Source: Protea cynaroides (taxonomy: Eukaryota > Streptophyta > Magnoliopsida > Proteales > Proteaceae). Taken from it: 64,000 nt of DNA. Positions 11,476-22,789 of the stretch are shown here, in pieces. Position 1 is the first letter of the stretch. Each line of letters starts with the position of its first letter. The position numbers and the translations under genes are program-made. The notes under the pieces were generated by a model. The model was not told where the DNA came from and did not search any database. It was given only the letters and a program-made list of their open reading frames with translations. The stretch lies in NCBI GenBank assembly GCA_028583415.1, contig CM053267.1, positions 18,483,814-18,547,813 on the forward strand, written 5' to 3'.

Positions 11476-12760
11476 ATGGCTGGGCATAGATCAAGCTGAA
11501 GGAGACAGAATGCAAACCCACCCCCACCACCTACGGAGGTCAATCTCAATGAAGATCAAGAAGGACAAGAAGAAGATGCTAGGAATAAAAATATTGCGCA
11601 TTAGGATGTTCACACCCAGGCCAACCCAAGTAACTTACTAGCACCATCAACGGATTTGGCCATTGTAGTGATGAATTTAGCACAATAGGTACAACCATTG
11701 CATCAGATGCAGACAAATATGCAAGCTGCCTTGAAGATTACACCACCAATTGCAAATACCACACCAATACCTCCTAGTAGCCATGCTATACCACCCGCAC
11801 CTATTGTTAAAAATTTAGTGCCCATTGCACCTGTGGAGAACAACACCATACCCACAGTGCAGCAAACTCCAGCAATGCAAACCCCAATCTAAAATTTCAG
11901 AGCACAACAAGGGACGAATAACTCAGGGAATTACCAGAATCAGCCACTTGTATATGGCTACTATGTGCAAAATCATCTTGACCACTCTAGGCTGATTGAG
12001 AGTTTTCTAAAGATGAAACCGAAGGAGTTTACGGGTAAGCCGTCAGATCCATTGTGGCCAGCTCATTGGATTGGTGAAATAGAAAGAAATTTCATGATGA
12101 TGACTATTACAGAAGAGGAGAAAGTATTATGTACAACATTTATGCTGAAAGGAGATGCATACCACTGGTGGAAATCCACTCGAGGTTATTTGTTGACCAA
12201 GTACACCCAGTTGACCTGGGCTATCTTCAAAGAATCCTTCTTCGAGAAGTATTTTCCTAGGAGTTTTAGGGATTAGATGGAAAAAGAATTCTTGGGTCTA
12301 TATCAAGGACAGATGATCATCGATGCTTATCAGTAGCGTTATGAGGAACTGTTCTTCTTTGCTCCTGCTAGCATGCATAAGGAAGATACTAAGACCCATA
12401 GGTTCGTCATGGGACTTAGGAAAAATATCCGTGAGCACGTGTTGGGACTAGAAAAGAAGATATACAATGAAGTTGTGTAGATAGCATGAGTTTTGGAGTC
12501 TAGTCAAAGAGAGTTACTTTGCTTAAAATAGGGGTATCAGGAGGCCTAATGGAAATTCATTTAATGGAGGGAATACAAGGACCTTAAAGCCTTTCCGTAC
12601 TCAAGGCTTCTATGCAGTAGCCAAGACTACCCCAACAGCCCAACCACAATAGAAGCAGAGTAATACTAGAGTCAAATGCTTCAACTATGATCAAGTAGGG
12701 CATTACTCAAGAGATTAACCTAAGCCAAGGAAGCAGCTATAGCAAGGGAAGGTTTATGCA
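11476..12760 (+). pseudogene. gag of A
   Basis: The start codon at 11476 opens a frame beginning MAGHR. A Pro/Thr/Ala-rich N-terminus is followed (11698-11892) by repeated PIPPSS-like segments. The gag core at 11965-12480 has FLKMKPKEFTGKP, WIGEIERNF, FMLKGDAYHWW and FKESFFEKYFP, all diagnostic of the gypsy gag domain. A zinc knuckle at 12677-12718 reads CFNYDQVGHYSRD and then a stop, so its second and last cysteines are lost. At least eight stop codons interrupt it. Structural nucleocapsid role is known for the family; this copy is dead. Confidence 0.85.
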
Positions 12761-12839
12761 GTTACTTCTGAGGATGCTGTCACATCGCCTGATGTGGTCA
12801 CAAGTATGATTCAACCTTATGTTTTAGAATACATTGTGT

Positions 12840-13260
12840 GAGCATATAGACTAATTTAGGTAAAATCACAGGTATTGTACCTATAGCTAATATAATAGTC
12901 AGAGTGCTTTTCAAATCTGGAGCCACAAACTTATTTATATCGATGTCTTTTGGTAAGAAGCTAGATATACCCCTTAGACCTTTAGATTACAAGCTACTAG
13001 TACGATCACCTATGGGATTACAAGTAGAGTTAGACCAAGGTTATGGACCATGTCCAGTTCTCATAAATAGATGAAGTTTGGACACCAACCTGGTGCAACT
13101 CGAGATGGTAGACTTCAACATCATCCTAGGGATGGACTGGTTATCCCAGCATTCTACAAGTTTGCTTTGTGCTGAAAAGAAGATATCATTCAAGGACAAA
13201 GAAGGAGCAGAATTCAGTTCTACAGGAACCAAACTTTCCCGTAAATGAAAACTCATTCTT
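12840..13260 (+). pseudogene. protease of A
   Basis: The active-site region LFKSGATNLFIS at 12904-12942 matches LFDSGATHSFIS, with the catalytic Asp codon changed to Lys. Downstream IILGMDWLSQHS (about 13110-13150) is the usual flap-to-end motif. The linker to RT continues to about 13430 with DVFPKKLPGLPPDR. Inactive by loss of the Asp and by stops. Confidence 0.8.
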
Positions 13261-13419
13261 TCTGCATTAAAGGCTAGGAGATGCCTTGAGAAATGAGGAG
13301 TTGGGTATCCAATGTCCGTGGTTGACCTCACCAAGAAAGCACCACAAATGGAAGACATTGAAGTTGTGTGTGAATTCTCAGATGTATTTCCCAAGAAATT
13401 ACCAGGATTGCCACCTGAC

Positions 13420-14344
13420 CGAGTGACAAAGTTTGTTATAGACCTTATACCCTGAGCTGCACCAGTATCTAAGGCACCCTATCGAATGGCTCCTATTGAA
13501 TTGAAGGAACTGAAGGTACAATTACAAGAGCTGCTGGACAAGGTTATATCTGACCCAGTATATTACCATGGAGAGCACCAGTATTGTTCGTGAAAAAGAA
13601 GGACGATAGTGTTCAACTTTATATAAATTACTGAGAATTGAACAAGCTCACAATCAAAAATTGATATCCGTTGCCTCGAATCGATGACTTATTTGACCAG
13701 TTGCAAGGTGCCAAAGTGTTCTCCAAGATTGATCTTCGGTTAAGATACCATCAGTTGAAGATCAAGGAAGGTGATATTTCAAAGACAGCATTCAGAACCA
13801 GATATGGACATTACGAATTTCTAGTTATGTCTTTTGGATTGACTAACGTGCCCGTAATCTTTATAGAACTCATTAATCAGGTATTCCACAATTTGTTGGA
13901 TACATCGATCATTGTATTTATAGACGACATCCTAGTCTACTCCAAGGACAAAGAGACTCATAAAACAAATCTTAGAGCCGCTCTTCAGCAACTAAGAAAA
14001 GAAAAGCTTACGCTAAATTTACTAAGTGTGAGTTCTGGCTAAATGAAGTCACTTTCTTAGGCCATGTTGTATTGGTTGAAGGAATTAAAGTAGATCCTAG
14101 TGAGATTGAAGCAATTGTAAAATGGGAAGCACCTAAGAATGTTGCAGAAATTAGGAGTTTCTTGGATTTAGCTAGGTATTATTGGCTATTCATGGAGGAT
14201 GACTCTAGAATCGCCATACGTCTCACCAGTCTAATTAAGAAAGGAGAAAAGTTTGTTTGGACCAACAAATGTGAAGAATATTTCCAAACATTGAAGGCAA
14301 GATTGATATCGGCTCTCATCTTGACTATTTCAGTCCCGGGATAA
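13420..14344 (+). pseudogene. reverse transcriptase of A
   Basis: RT begins after FVIDLIP and PYRMAPIELKEL. A short deletion/frameshift near 13535-13570 removes part of the GF-x-P-S-x-SPWGAPV segment. The open frame 13671-14042 then carries LPRIDDLFDQL, YHQLKI, YEFLVMSFG and the catalytic FIDD box (13917-13928). The thumb continues at 14072-14344 after another frameshift, with RSFLDLARYY and IRLTSLIKK. Length fits the family. Several lesions make it non-functional. Confidence 0.86.
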
Positions 14345-14720
14345 CCATTTACCTTGTATACCGATGCATCTGGGTTAGGTGTGGGATGTGTTCTCATGCA
14401 AGGAGAGCAAGTGATTACTTATGCTTCAAGACAATTAAAGGCACATGAGAAGAATTACCCTACTCATGACTTGGAGTTAGCAGCGGTGGTACATGCTGTC
14501 AAGATATGGAGACATTATTTGTATGGAGAGAAATTTTAGATTAAATCAGACCATAAGAGTTTCACTCATCTCTTCAATCAGAAGAAATTGAACATGAGAC
14601 AGAGAAGATGGCTAGAGTTGCTAAAAGATTACGATTGTGATATCCAGTGTCATCCAAGGAAGGCTAACGTAGTTGCTAATGTACTAAGTAGAAAAATGAT
14701 GACAAAATCTCAGGAAGAAG
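14345..14720 (+). pseudogene. RNase H of A
   Basis: YTDASGLGVGCVLMQ (first Asp), YASRQLK, YPTHDLELAAVVHA (Glu), then IKSDHKS after an in-frame TAG near 14538. The C-terminal WLELLKDYD and KANVVANVLSRK segments follow in the open frame from 14588. In the last segment the normal AD-LSRK has Asp replaced by Asn. Directly follows RT. Confidence 0.85.
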
Positions 14721-14959
14721 CTAGCACAAATGCTGCAATGTGCGTCACAAGAAGAGTATTCAATTGTGGCAATGAGCAGTTTGTGGTTCATAAACTAGGT
14801 GGATTGACTGACCTAGGGTTTATTCATCGATTTTTAAACATGTTTGCTACATTGAAAATTATACTTGATTTGATAGACGAAGTGAAAGCAGCTATCCAAT
14901 TAGACCCCTATCTGAGGATAGTGTAAGAAAAATTGGAAAAGGGTATGTCTACTCCTGAT

Positions 14960-15800
14960 TTCACTCTAGACTTCGAACAGGTACTAAGATACAAAGGAAG
15001 AGTGTGCGTACCTGAAAGTGAAGATTTAAACATCAGACACAGACTGATGAGGGAAGCTATCCTATTCGATACATCCTGGGAGTACAAAGATGTGTCATGA
15101 TCTGAAGAAACTATATTGGTAGAGTGGAATGAAAGCAGATATAGCTATACATGTGTCTCAATGCCTAAATTATCAGTGGATAAAGGCAGAAAGACAAAGT
15201 CCTGTAGGCTTGTTACAACCACTGCCTGAACTAGCTTGGAAATAGGACTGCATTACTATGGACTTCGTCATAGGGTTACTATTGACTCCCAGAGTAATTG
15301 ACGCAGTCTGGGTGATTGTAAATTATTTGACTAAGACAGCTTGTTTCATAGCTATATGACCTCAGTATACTCTAGAGAGGCTAGCTAAGCTGTATGTGGA
15401 TAATATTGTCAGATTACATGGTGTACCTGAAAGCATCGTGTCCAACAGAGATCCATGTTTTACTTCAAAGTTCTGGGAAAGATTATAGAATTCTATGGGT
15501 ACAACGTTGAAATTTAGTATCACGTTTCACCCTCAAACCGATGGATAGTCGGAGTGCACCATTCAGATTTTAGAAGACATGCTCCAAGCTTGTGTGATTG
15601 ATTTCAAAGGATCATGGGATGAGAAGTTACCATTGATCGAGTTTGCTTATAATAACAGCTATCAAGCTATAATACAGATGTCATCCTATGAAGCATTGTT
15701 TGGTAGGAAGTGTGAACTCCTTTATTTTGGAACGAAGTTGGATAACGGAGAATTATTGGACCAAAATTTGTCAAAGAAACTTGTCAAGTAGTTGACATCA
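14960..15800 (+). pseudogene. integrase zinc domain and core of A
   Basis: The HHCC region lies at about 15040-15190 (HLDM-type EAH, then CLNYQ with the second Cys eroded). The core begins MDFVIGL near 15257. Both catalytic aspartates have become Asn: VIVNYLTK (about 15316) and SNRD (about 15440), each a single G-to-A change. The Glu of SECTIQ (about 15550) remains, next to an in-frame TAG. The open end 15579-15791 carries DFKGSWDEKLPL and YNNSYQ. Catalytically dead. Confidence 0.85.
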
Positions 15801-16318
15801 TCAAGGAAATGGTCTGAATAGCTCAGAACCATCAGAAGCAATATGTAGACAATCAACGCTGAGACCTTGAATTCACCATAGGTAATAAGGTATTTTTGAA
15901 AACATCCCCTATGTGCGGTTTAAAACGGTTCGGACAGAAGGGAAAGCTATGTCCCAGATAAATTGGACCTTATGAGATTCTGATAAGGCATGAAAAGGTA
16001 GTGTATCAGCTAGCACTACCACCATCAATGTCTAGTGTACATGATGTATTCCATGTTTCATAGCTGAAGAAGTACATCAGGGATCCAACACACATACTAA
16101 CGATGGATCCACCGGATATGACTGAAGATTTAATGTTCAAAGTGGTACCTTTTGAAATCACTAGATGGAAGGTTCAATGTCTTCAAAATCATGATATTTA
16201 CTATGTTAAGGTTACCTGGAGAAGCCAAAATATAAAAGAAATCACATGGAAGGAAGAGAATGCTATGCGAAAACAATATCCTCATCTATTTGACTTAGAA
16301 GGTATGTACAAATTTTGA
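15801..16318 (+). pseudogene. integrase C-terminus with GPY/F module and chromodomain of A
   Basis: The GPY/F-type module (IGPYEILIR-like, about 15960-15990) and HDVFHVS precede an open stretch 16103-16318. That stretch ends in VTWRSQNIKEITWKEENAM...YPHLF, the form of the plant chromoviral (group II) chromodomain. Such domains bind modified histones and steer insertion into heterochromatin. This is the feature that puts A in the chromoviruses. Confidence 0.82.
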
Positions 16319-16332
16319 GGACGAAATTTATG

Positions 16333-16344
16333 TAAGGGGAGAGT
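16333..16344 (+). promoter_or_regulatory. polypurine tract of A
   Basis: AAGGGGAGAG followed directly by the 3' LTR (TGTAAG). It primes plus-strand DNA synthesis. Confidence 0.85.
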
Positions 16345-18688
16345 TGTAAGACCTGCACTCTACTAACCTAGTCTAACTGTATCGTGCTAAGTCTTCCCAT
16401 CATTGCTGGATCGAGTGGACCATCCATGTGAAGAAAAACCACGAGACTAGGTAAGTGAATCGACTCAATAACACTTAAAACTAAGTGTATGGTCGACTAC
16501 CTGAGTAAGTATGGTCGACCATACAATGAGAAATGAAGACCACTGATAATTTAAACGTACGGTCGATATTTTTAAACGTATGGTGGACGAAATTTATGAC
16601 CGTACATCCGACCGTATGTACCCAAATCAAACTTCGGAGTTTAGAAACTTTCCAAATAAGAGGGGGATCTCTTTCCTATTGTTGGAGAGCTCTATATGGA
16701 GAGTTTTTCTCTATATAAAGGACATCCCTCAACCCCTTTTCACTCTTTTGGAATATTATCAAACCCTAAACCTAAGGGAGGAAGAGAAAGGAAGAGAAGG
16801 AGAAGAGGAGAAGGAGAAGAAGACTAAGAGGAAGGTTTTGCAGAGAAGGTTTTAGCTTTCTACCATAAGCCAAGGTATGAAACTTACCTCTGAAGATGTA
16901 ATTCCTATTGAATAAGGTTTCTTTTGTGGATTGGGGATGTCAAACTATTATGATCCATGTAATCCTTGAGTAAATCTCAAGAATACCCATGAGGGATGGG
17001 TATAGGGATAATGGTTAATTACAAAATGCAAATAATGACCATAGAATAACCTTAAGATGAGCCCAAATAATGAGTCGAGAAATTGACTAAGGAAGAACTC
17101 AGATTGAAAGTAATATTTACCAGAAATCATATGGTCACAGCTATGGTCGACCATAGGGTGACCAGAGGTCGACCACAACCATTAAGGAAGAATTTAAGAA
17201 ACATATGGTAGCAGGTGTGGTCACATATAGTGTGACCGTAGGGGATCGACCATACGTGGTATGGTCGGAATGTGACCATAGGACCAATCAACCACCTATA
17301 AAGGGTCAGATTCAACTTTCGACTCCTGTAACATATTACACATGAATCTTAACTTAAATTTATATAATTTCTAGGTTTCTAAATTGATTCAAAGAGAATT
17401 TTAAGGCTTGAAAGGAGATCAAATATCGTTAAAAGATGAGAGAACAAGACCTAAACTAATTGGATAATAACAAACTATTTTATTTTATTTGTCCAATTCA
17501 ATGAATGATTCTATGCTTGTATGCTTATAATGTGCATCTCGCATGTCATCGAATATTACTACTATTTCTACTCATGCATATTTATTTATATCTATTTATA
17601 ACATGATGATGATGATGCTAGGAATAGACATGTGATTGTATATGTGGTTAGTATGTTGGATGCGAGTGGAGCATCAGGGGGAGGACGTGGTATTGTGGTT
17701 CAGCTTGGTCACCAGACTCTAGCCCTATCTCTACTCAAGTCTTTCCCACTGACATCGTCGTATCGCCATTACCTTAGCAGAACTATTACATCATAGGGCA
17801 TCAGGGAAGGTGATCTCGGACCTTGTGGTCTCTGACTCTACCGAGGGGCCTTAGCTCTATCTCTATGGACGTATTAAGGGATGCTGGGGTGAGGCCTTGG
17901 ATACATTTGGATGGCATTAGGATTGGTTAGTTATGAGCCCAGTTTACAAGCCCTCGTTAATAGAGGCTCGTCAATAGGGGCTTACATATTGGTATGGGTA
18001 GGGCATCAGGGGAAGTGTTGGCAGTGTGTGATTCGGATACTTTAGCTCTATCTCTATTTCATAGGGTGCATGTGAGATGACAATGGTGTTTGATCCATTG
18101 GGTGGATTCACACATTCATGCGTAGAGGTGCGGTGGCCGCCAATCCATTCTATAGCACATTGTAAACTTAAAAACTAGATCAAAGATATGAATTGAATGC
18201 ATGCATATGTTTACACATTATTTTGTTTATTCATTGAGCCGTGATGTGTGCTCACCCTCTCGATGTCAAATATTTTTAGTTGATGATGTAGGTCCTACTG
18301 TAGAAGACTATGTGAAAGCACCGTCATATGGACACATGACGGCTATGGACATAGAAGCTATAGAAGATGTGCATGATCCGTCATGCGAGTGCAACCAATG
18401 TGTTTTTAAGTAGTTTGGTTATGTGTAAGTATTGGAACATGTAATGGATTATTTACTTTATGTCTCGAGTTATTTGAAGATAATTGGATTAAATATTTAT
18501 TATATCACTGTTAGACCTCAGTTCATTATTTATAAAGACTTCCGCTTGTTAATTTATTATCTCTGATTATTACCGTGGAATTTATTCGGATTGATATGGT
18601 GGGTACAGCCTCTATGAGATCCTGATTAAACCGTTGGTTTATGGATGGTTCATCACACCACTGGTTAGTCCAGAATTAGGGTGTGACA
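16345..18688 (+). repeat. 3' LTR of A
   Basis: TGTAAGACCT to GTGTGACA, 2344 bp, collinear with the 5' LTR. TATA box TATATAAA at 16712-16719. It carries the same TATGGTCGAC-type motif clusters (16480-16620, 17130-17290) and TAGCTCTATCTCTA subrepeats. Confidence 0.94.
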
Positions 18689-18693
18689 TAACA
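18689..18693. other. target site duplication TAACA, right copy
   Basis: Exact partner of 6683-6687. Removing one copy rejoins the T integrase frame. Confidence 0.92.
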
Positions 18694-19116
18694 AGCCAGA
18701 CACCCTTTATGCTTAGTCATGGGGTAGAGACTGTCATACCTATTGAGGTTGTACATCGTATGTTCTGGATAGCCAAATTTAATAAAGAGACTAACAGGGA
18801 GAACATGCTGGTAAATCTAGACATACTAGAAGAGGTCCGAGAGGCGGCACACCTAAAGAATGCGGCTTATCAGGCTCGGGTAGCAAGCCACTACAATAAG
18901 AAGGTTAAGGAAAAAAATTTCAAGGTCAACGACCTAGTATTAAGGAAGAGCTTGGCATCAGAACCTGCAAAGCAAGGGAGCTAGCTCCAAATTGGGAAGG
19001 CCCATATAAAGTGGTCAAGAAGACCAGATTATGTGCATACCACCTACAAAGGATGGATAGCGAGGAAGTACTAAAGATGTGGAATGTGTCGAACATAGGA
19101 AAATACTATTCATAGA
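18694..19116 (+). pseudogene. integrase C-terminus of T
   Basis: An open frame continues the core interrupted at 6687: TPFMLSHGVETVIPIEV, NLDILEEVREAA, YQARVASHYNKKV and FKVNDLVLRKS. These are the standard Tat integrase tail. After a frameshift near 18970 the sequence reads on with NWEGPYKVVKK and ends with a KYYS-stop near 19114, the expected end of pol. The join across A is in frame, which shows the two halves were one gene. Confidence 0.88.
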
Positions 19117-19189
19117 ATGTTGTAATCAAGTTAAAAATTACTAAAGATGCTTGATTATAAGAAATTTTTTGTCTCTTCAGTGTATACCC

Positions 19190-20040
19190 CAAGAGCATTG
19201 AAGCTCGGGGGGCGGGGGTAGGTATTGAAGTATTTGAACAAGGAGGGCCAACCATGTCAGAAAAACCTTGAATCAAAGAGTTATCTTCAATACCCTTGGT
19301 TACCTCGATAGAATTGAAGCTTGGAGATAGGTGTCAAAGTATTTGAACAAGGAGGGCTGATCATGTCAGAAAAACCTCGAATGGAAGATTTATCCTCAAC
19401 ACCCTCGGATATCCCAAGAGCATTGAAGTTCAGAGGGTGGATTTATCCCTGAATCTAAGGGTGAAATAATTTTCAGCATCAATAACTTAGTCAAAGACAC
19501 TAAAGCTCGGAGGATCAATTCTATCGACGAATCCTCAAATGGAAGAGTTATCTTCAACACCCTCAGATACCCCTAGAGTATTGAAGCTCAGGAGATGGAT
19601 TTATCTTTTAATCTGATGGTAAAATAATCTTTAGCATTAACAACTTCGTCCAAGACACTGAAGCTCAGAGGGTCGATTCCATCGGTGAAAATCTCAAGTA
19701 GAAGAGTTATCTTCAACACCCTCAGCTACCCCGAGAGCATTGAAGCTTGGAGAGTAAATTTATCCTTAAAAATATAAGGATTGACCATTACTTCAGCACC
19801 AAAGACCTCGTCAGAGGTTTTAAAGCTCGGAGAGTCGATTCAATCAACGAAAACCTTAGATTGAAGCAAAACTTCAACGCCATCGGATACCCTCAAAGCA
19901 TTAAAGCTCAGAGGGTGGATTCATTCTTTATGTCTAAGGGAAAAATGAATTGAAGCTCCATAAGGAAGGGTTCACCTTTGATAACCTCCACTACCCTGAA
20001 GATACCAAAGCTCGGAGGGTAAATGGCTACATACCATAGC
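19190..20040 (+). repeat. tandem repeats in the 3' UTR of T
   Basis: Degenerate units marked by CATTGAAGCTC(A/G)GAGGGT occur with CATTGAAG-type starts at 19197, 19312, 19421, 19579, 19738 and 19899. The first two intervals are 115 and 109 bp; the next three are 158, 159 and 161 bp. The longer unit adds a second half containing AAAGACACTGAAGCTC and GAAGAGTTATCTTCAACACC. Such 3' UTR arrays are known in Tat elements and can seed satellites. Confidence 0.85.
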
Positions 20041-20257
20041 TCAGAAGCTAACACTTAGCACATGTTCAGAAGTCAAGACTTAGCATGAAACACAAAGAGA
20101 AATGGGCTATGATTTTTTAAAAATTCAACACAAACAGAAGTAGCAAAAGGTTCTTTCTATTGAATCAAAAATTATATACAAATCAAAATAGCACCTCAGC
20201 TGAAAGTTACAAAAAGTTCTAGGAACAGAAAAGTAAAGGATCCAATGGGTTGACATC

Positions 20258-22782
20258 TTAGGCTCCATGGTCTTGAGGGTCGGTAGGAAGATTGGTAGCA
20301 TCTTGAGAGTTAGAGGGAAGAGGCTTGGTTGACAGGTAAGTAGACTTAACCAGATTACCCTGATCAGGGACCTCCATAGTAGACATCTCTACGGTGACCA
20401 GCTCGAAGCCATAAGGCAGTGCCCCCCGTGAGGCTTGTTGGGATGATGGAGGAAGTGCCACGGGCTGCTAAGACTTTGAAATGGCGTCGACCCCAAGAGT
20501 CCTCTTGAAGTATTTCTGTTGGGGTAGATCAAGGGTAAGGCAGCTCACCCATACAAAGTCCCGACTCTTTGCCAGAGCTAGTGGCAGCATCTTCACGAGC
20601 GTGGCCATTATAGTTTTCAGGTCATCGTTGGCCATGTAGTTCTCGACAGCTCTAACCTCAGCTGCCCTAATGTGCTATTCCACACTCGCTTCCAAGGAAA
20701 CCTCGTCGCTGTGCAGATCATCCCATGGCTTCTTAGCAAAACTGAGCTTGTCCTTCAACTTTGTGATACTAGATTTGGACCTCTCTAGTAGTGACTCTGT
20801 CAAACTTTCCACCATCTTTAAGGTATCCTTCTTGAGATCCAGGGACTTGGTCAACTGGACCTACACCTCCTTCAGTGAGTCCTTGAGATCAAAAACCATA
20901 CCTTCGAGCTTCATAGCCTCCTCCTCTTACACCGTAGCCCATTCCTTGGCCTCATCCCGAGCTTCTTCTATTGCCTTCAACTTGCTGCTCAGAGTCTCCA
21001 CAAAACCTTCCACTTCTGTGGTTCGATTATGCATAAGGGCCACGAGGTCTTTGGTATGGGTCAGGAAGAGGGCAAACATAGATAAACAGAAATACAATTA
21101 GTTGCAATTGAGAAGGAGAGAGACCTCGGCAATCAGCGACAAAAAGCTTACCTCAGAGTGATGGCTGATTTCCTTATTGAAGGCATGGAAAAAGTCAAGT
21201 TAAGAGTATGCCTTGTCGCCGCGAGGAGTTTGTGTTCCAAACTATATACTCGGTCACCACAGGGCTATCCATAGCGGACATGTCGTCCGTTTACTTCAGC
21301 TTGGGTTTGAACCTTAAAGGTTGAGGTTCTGGAAGTTCTGCGTAAGGACCCAGTAGTTAGTAGCAGCATAAAAGGATAATGGCGTAGAGAGGGTGAACAA
21401 GAAGATTAGAAGGCTTACTAAATGTCTCCCTAGTTCTCTTTGATGGTTTCTTCTTCTTCCTCTTGACAGTCTTCTCAACAGAGTGATGCCTCTTCCTCTC
21501 TCTCCACACTTTAACTTAAAACCTTTAGCTTCAGCATCAACCTTGCCCTTATCACTCTTGGAATCTTTGCCCTCGGCCCCTTCAATTTGCGAAGTAGGCT
21601 CAGCTAAGATGGAAGGGGTAAGGGCAATCTCAGAGGCCCCCTTATGGTCTCTTTCATGAGGGACCTCGAAGGCCTCGATAGCCCGAACTTTAGAGACTCA
21701 AGTTTTAGTGTCCTGAACCTCCAAAAGCTCTGTAACCCGAGCCTTCGTAGTCTTCTTGGCTGGAGGTGAGGCTTGATCTTCATCTATGAGCCCTAAGACA
21801 TCATTGATGTCAATATCCACCACAAAAGAAGAAAACAAAAGGTGGTCAGAAAACAAGGACAAGAATAAAATGTAGATAGACTATATGATGGTTGCTCACC
21901 AAATCCCACATCCCTAAGGTAGGTGACGTTGGACAAGTCATCGAGGGTCAGAGCAAAACTTCCAGGATCATGTCAGGAATGTTGTAATAATCTGGCTCAA
22001 GTAGGGGCATTATGTTGACTGCGGCGGTGTTAATCTCCGCCCAGTGATATATGGCCAGTTTTCTTCTGGAAAAGCCTCCCAGGATGCAAAGAAAAGTTAG
22101 TCTTCCATTTGTGGTGGGAAGAGATAGGGTCGGAGGCAGTAGGATATGACATTCCACTCCGACGCTAGATATATTACCAACTACGACCCGTAGTGACTAT
22201 AGCTGAAACTATTCGGAAGAATGACTTAAAAATAGCCACCTCGGGTGTCAACCCGCACCCTCAAGAGTGAGCTTGGAAGGTGGTGATTTCATGCCACACA
22301 TTTGGGGTAATCTACACCGGAGCCATGCCATAGCTCTCTAGAAGCTCAAAAGAGAACCTCGGCATGAGGAGACAAAAGCCGAGAAAGAGCATCCCTTCAT
22401 ACACAGCCATGGCTTCATGCCTAGGTGTGTACATCCTCTCATCGAGCTCGGCTACTTAGAAGGTGATGGTTTTGGGAATTTGGAAGAGGCTCTTAAAGGT
22501 CTCTAGGTCCTCTGGCAATATCTTGCTCTAGTACTCATCAACGGTGAACTTCAACCTTTTGGGTGTCTCGATTGCCCCACTTTGGTCATGCTTTGCAACA
22601 CGAACATCATGCTTGATACCCTTGCTAGTAACAAAGACCATCAACAGAGGTTTCTTTCCCGTGCATGGAGCAGGGGCAGATGTCGAAGTCTGGCCACTAC
22701 CCCAAGTAGCAGCCAACATGACAGTGGGATCCTCAGAGTTACCATATTCTAACCTGTGGTTGGGTCTCTTGATCCTAGCCAT
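20258..22782 (-). pseudogene. antisense ORF of T (gypsy-type transposon domain plus coiled coil)
   Basis: Minus-strand coding remnant downstream of pol. It starts with Met at 22782 (84-codon open piece 22528-22782). The middle part (about 22500-21940) has a conserved-looking pattern (MYTPRHEAMAVYEGMLFLG, LLMPRFSFELLESYG, TPNVWHEITTF) that resembles the 'putative gypsy type transposon' domain. The region 21100-20660 reads as a heptad-rich coiled coil (SSKLKAIEEARDEAKEW and similar). The end near 20460-20258 is Ser/Pro-rich. Several stops and frameshifts occur. Antisense ORFs at this place are known in Tat-lineage elements; their function is not known. A plus-strand open frame at 20670-21101 is only its shadow. 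Confidence 0.65.
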
Positions 22783-22789
22783 TCTACTT

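Larger units (their letters stand above)
6688..18688 (+). mobile_element. Ty3/gypsy chromovirus A (Tekay/Del-like), complete but decayed
   Basis: A 12.0-kb element with two LTRs (6688-9024, 16345-18688), an initiator-Met tRNA primer site, a polypurine tract, gag, protease, RT, RNase H, integrase and chromodomain, all on the plus strand. Exact TAACA duplications flank it and it interrupts the integrase of T. By eye 17 of the first 114 LTR positions differ between the two LTRs, mostly transitions, so the insertion is old; many stop codons agree. Its 2.4-kb leader between primer site and gag is unusually long compared with about 0.5 kb in copy B. Confidence 0.95.

Noticed and set aside
19190..20040. 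Repeat array considered as CRISPR
   Set aside because: Units are contiguous and degenerate without unique spacers, in a plant retrotransposon.
20670..21101. 143-codon plus frame
   Set aside because: Shadow of the antisense coiled-coil ORF of T; Ser-rich because it is the complement of Glu/Lys-rich codons.
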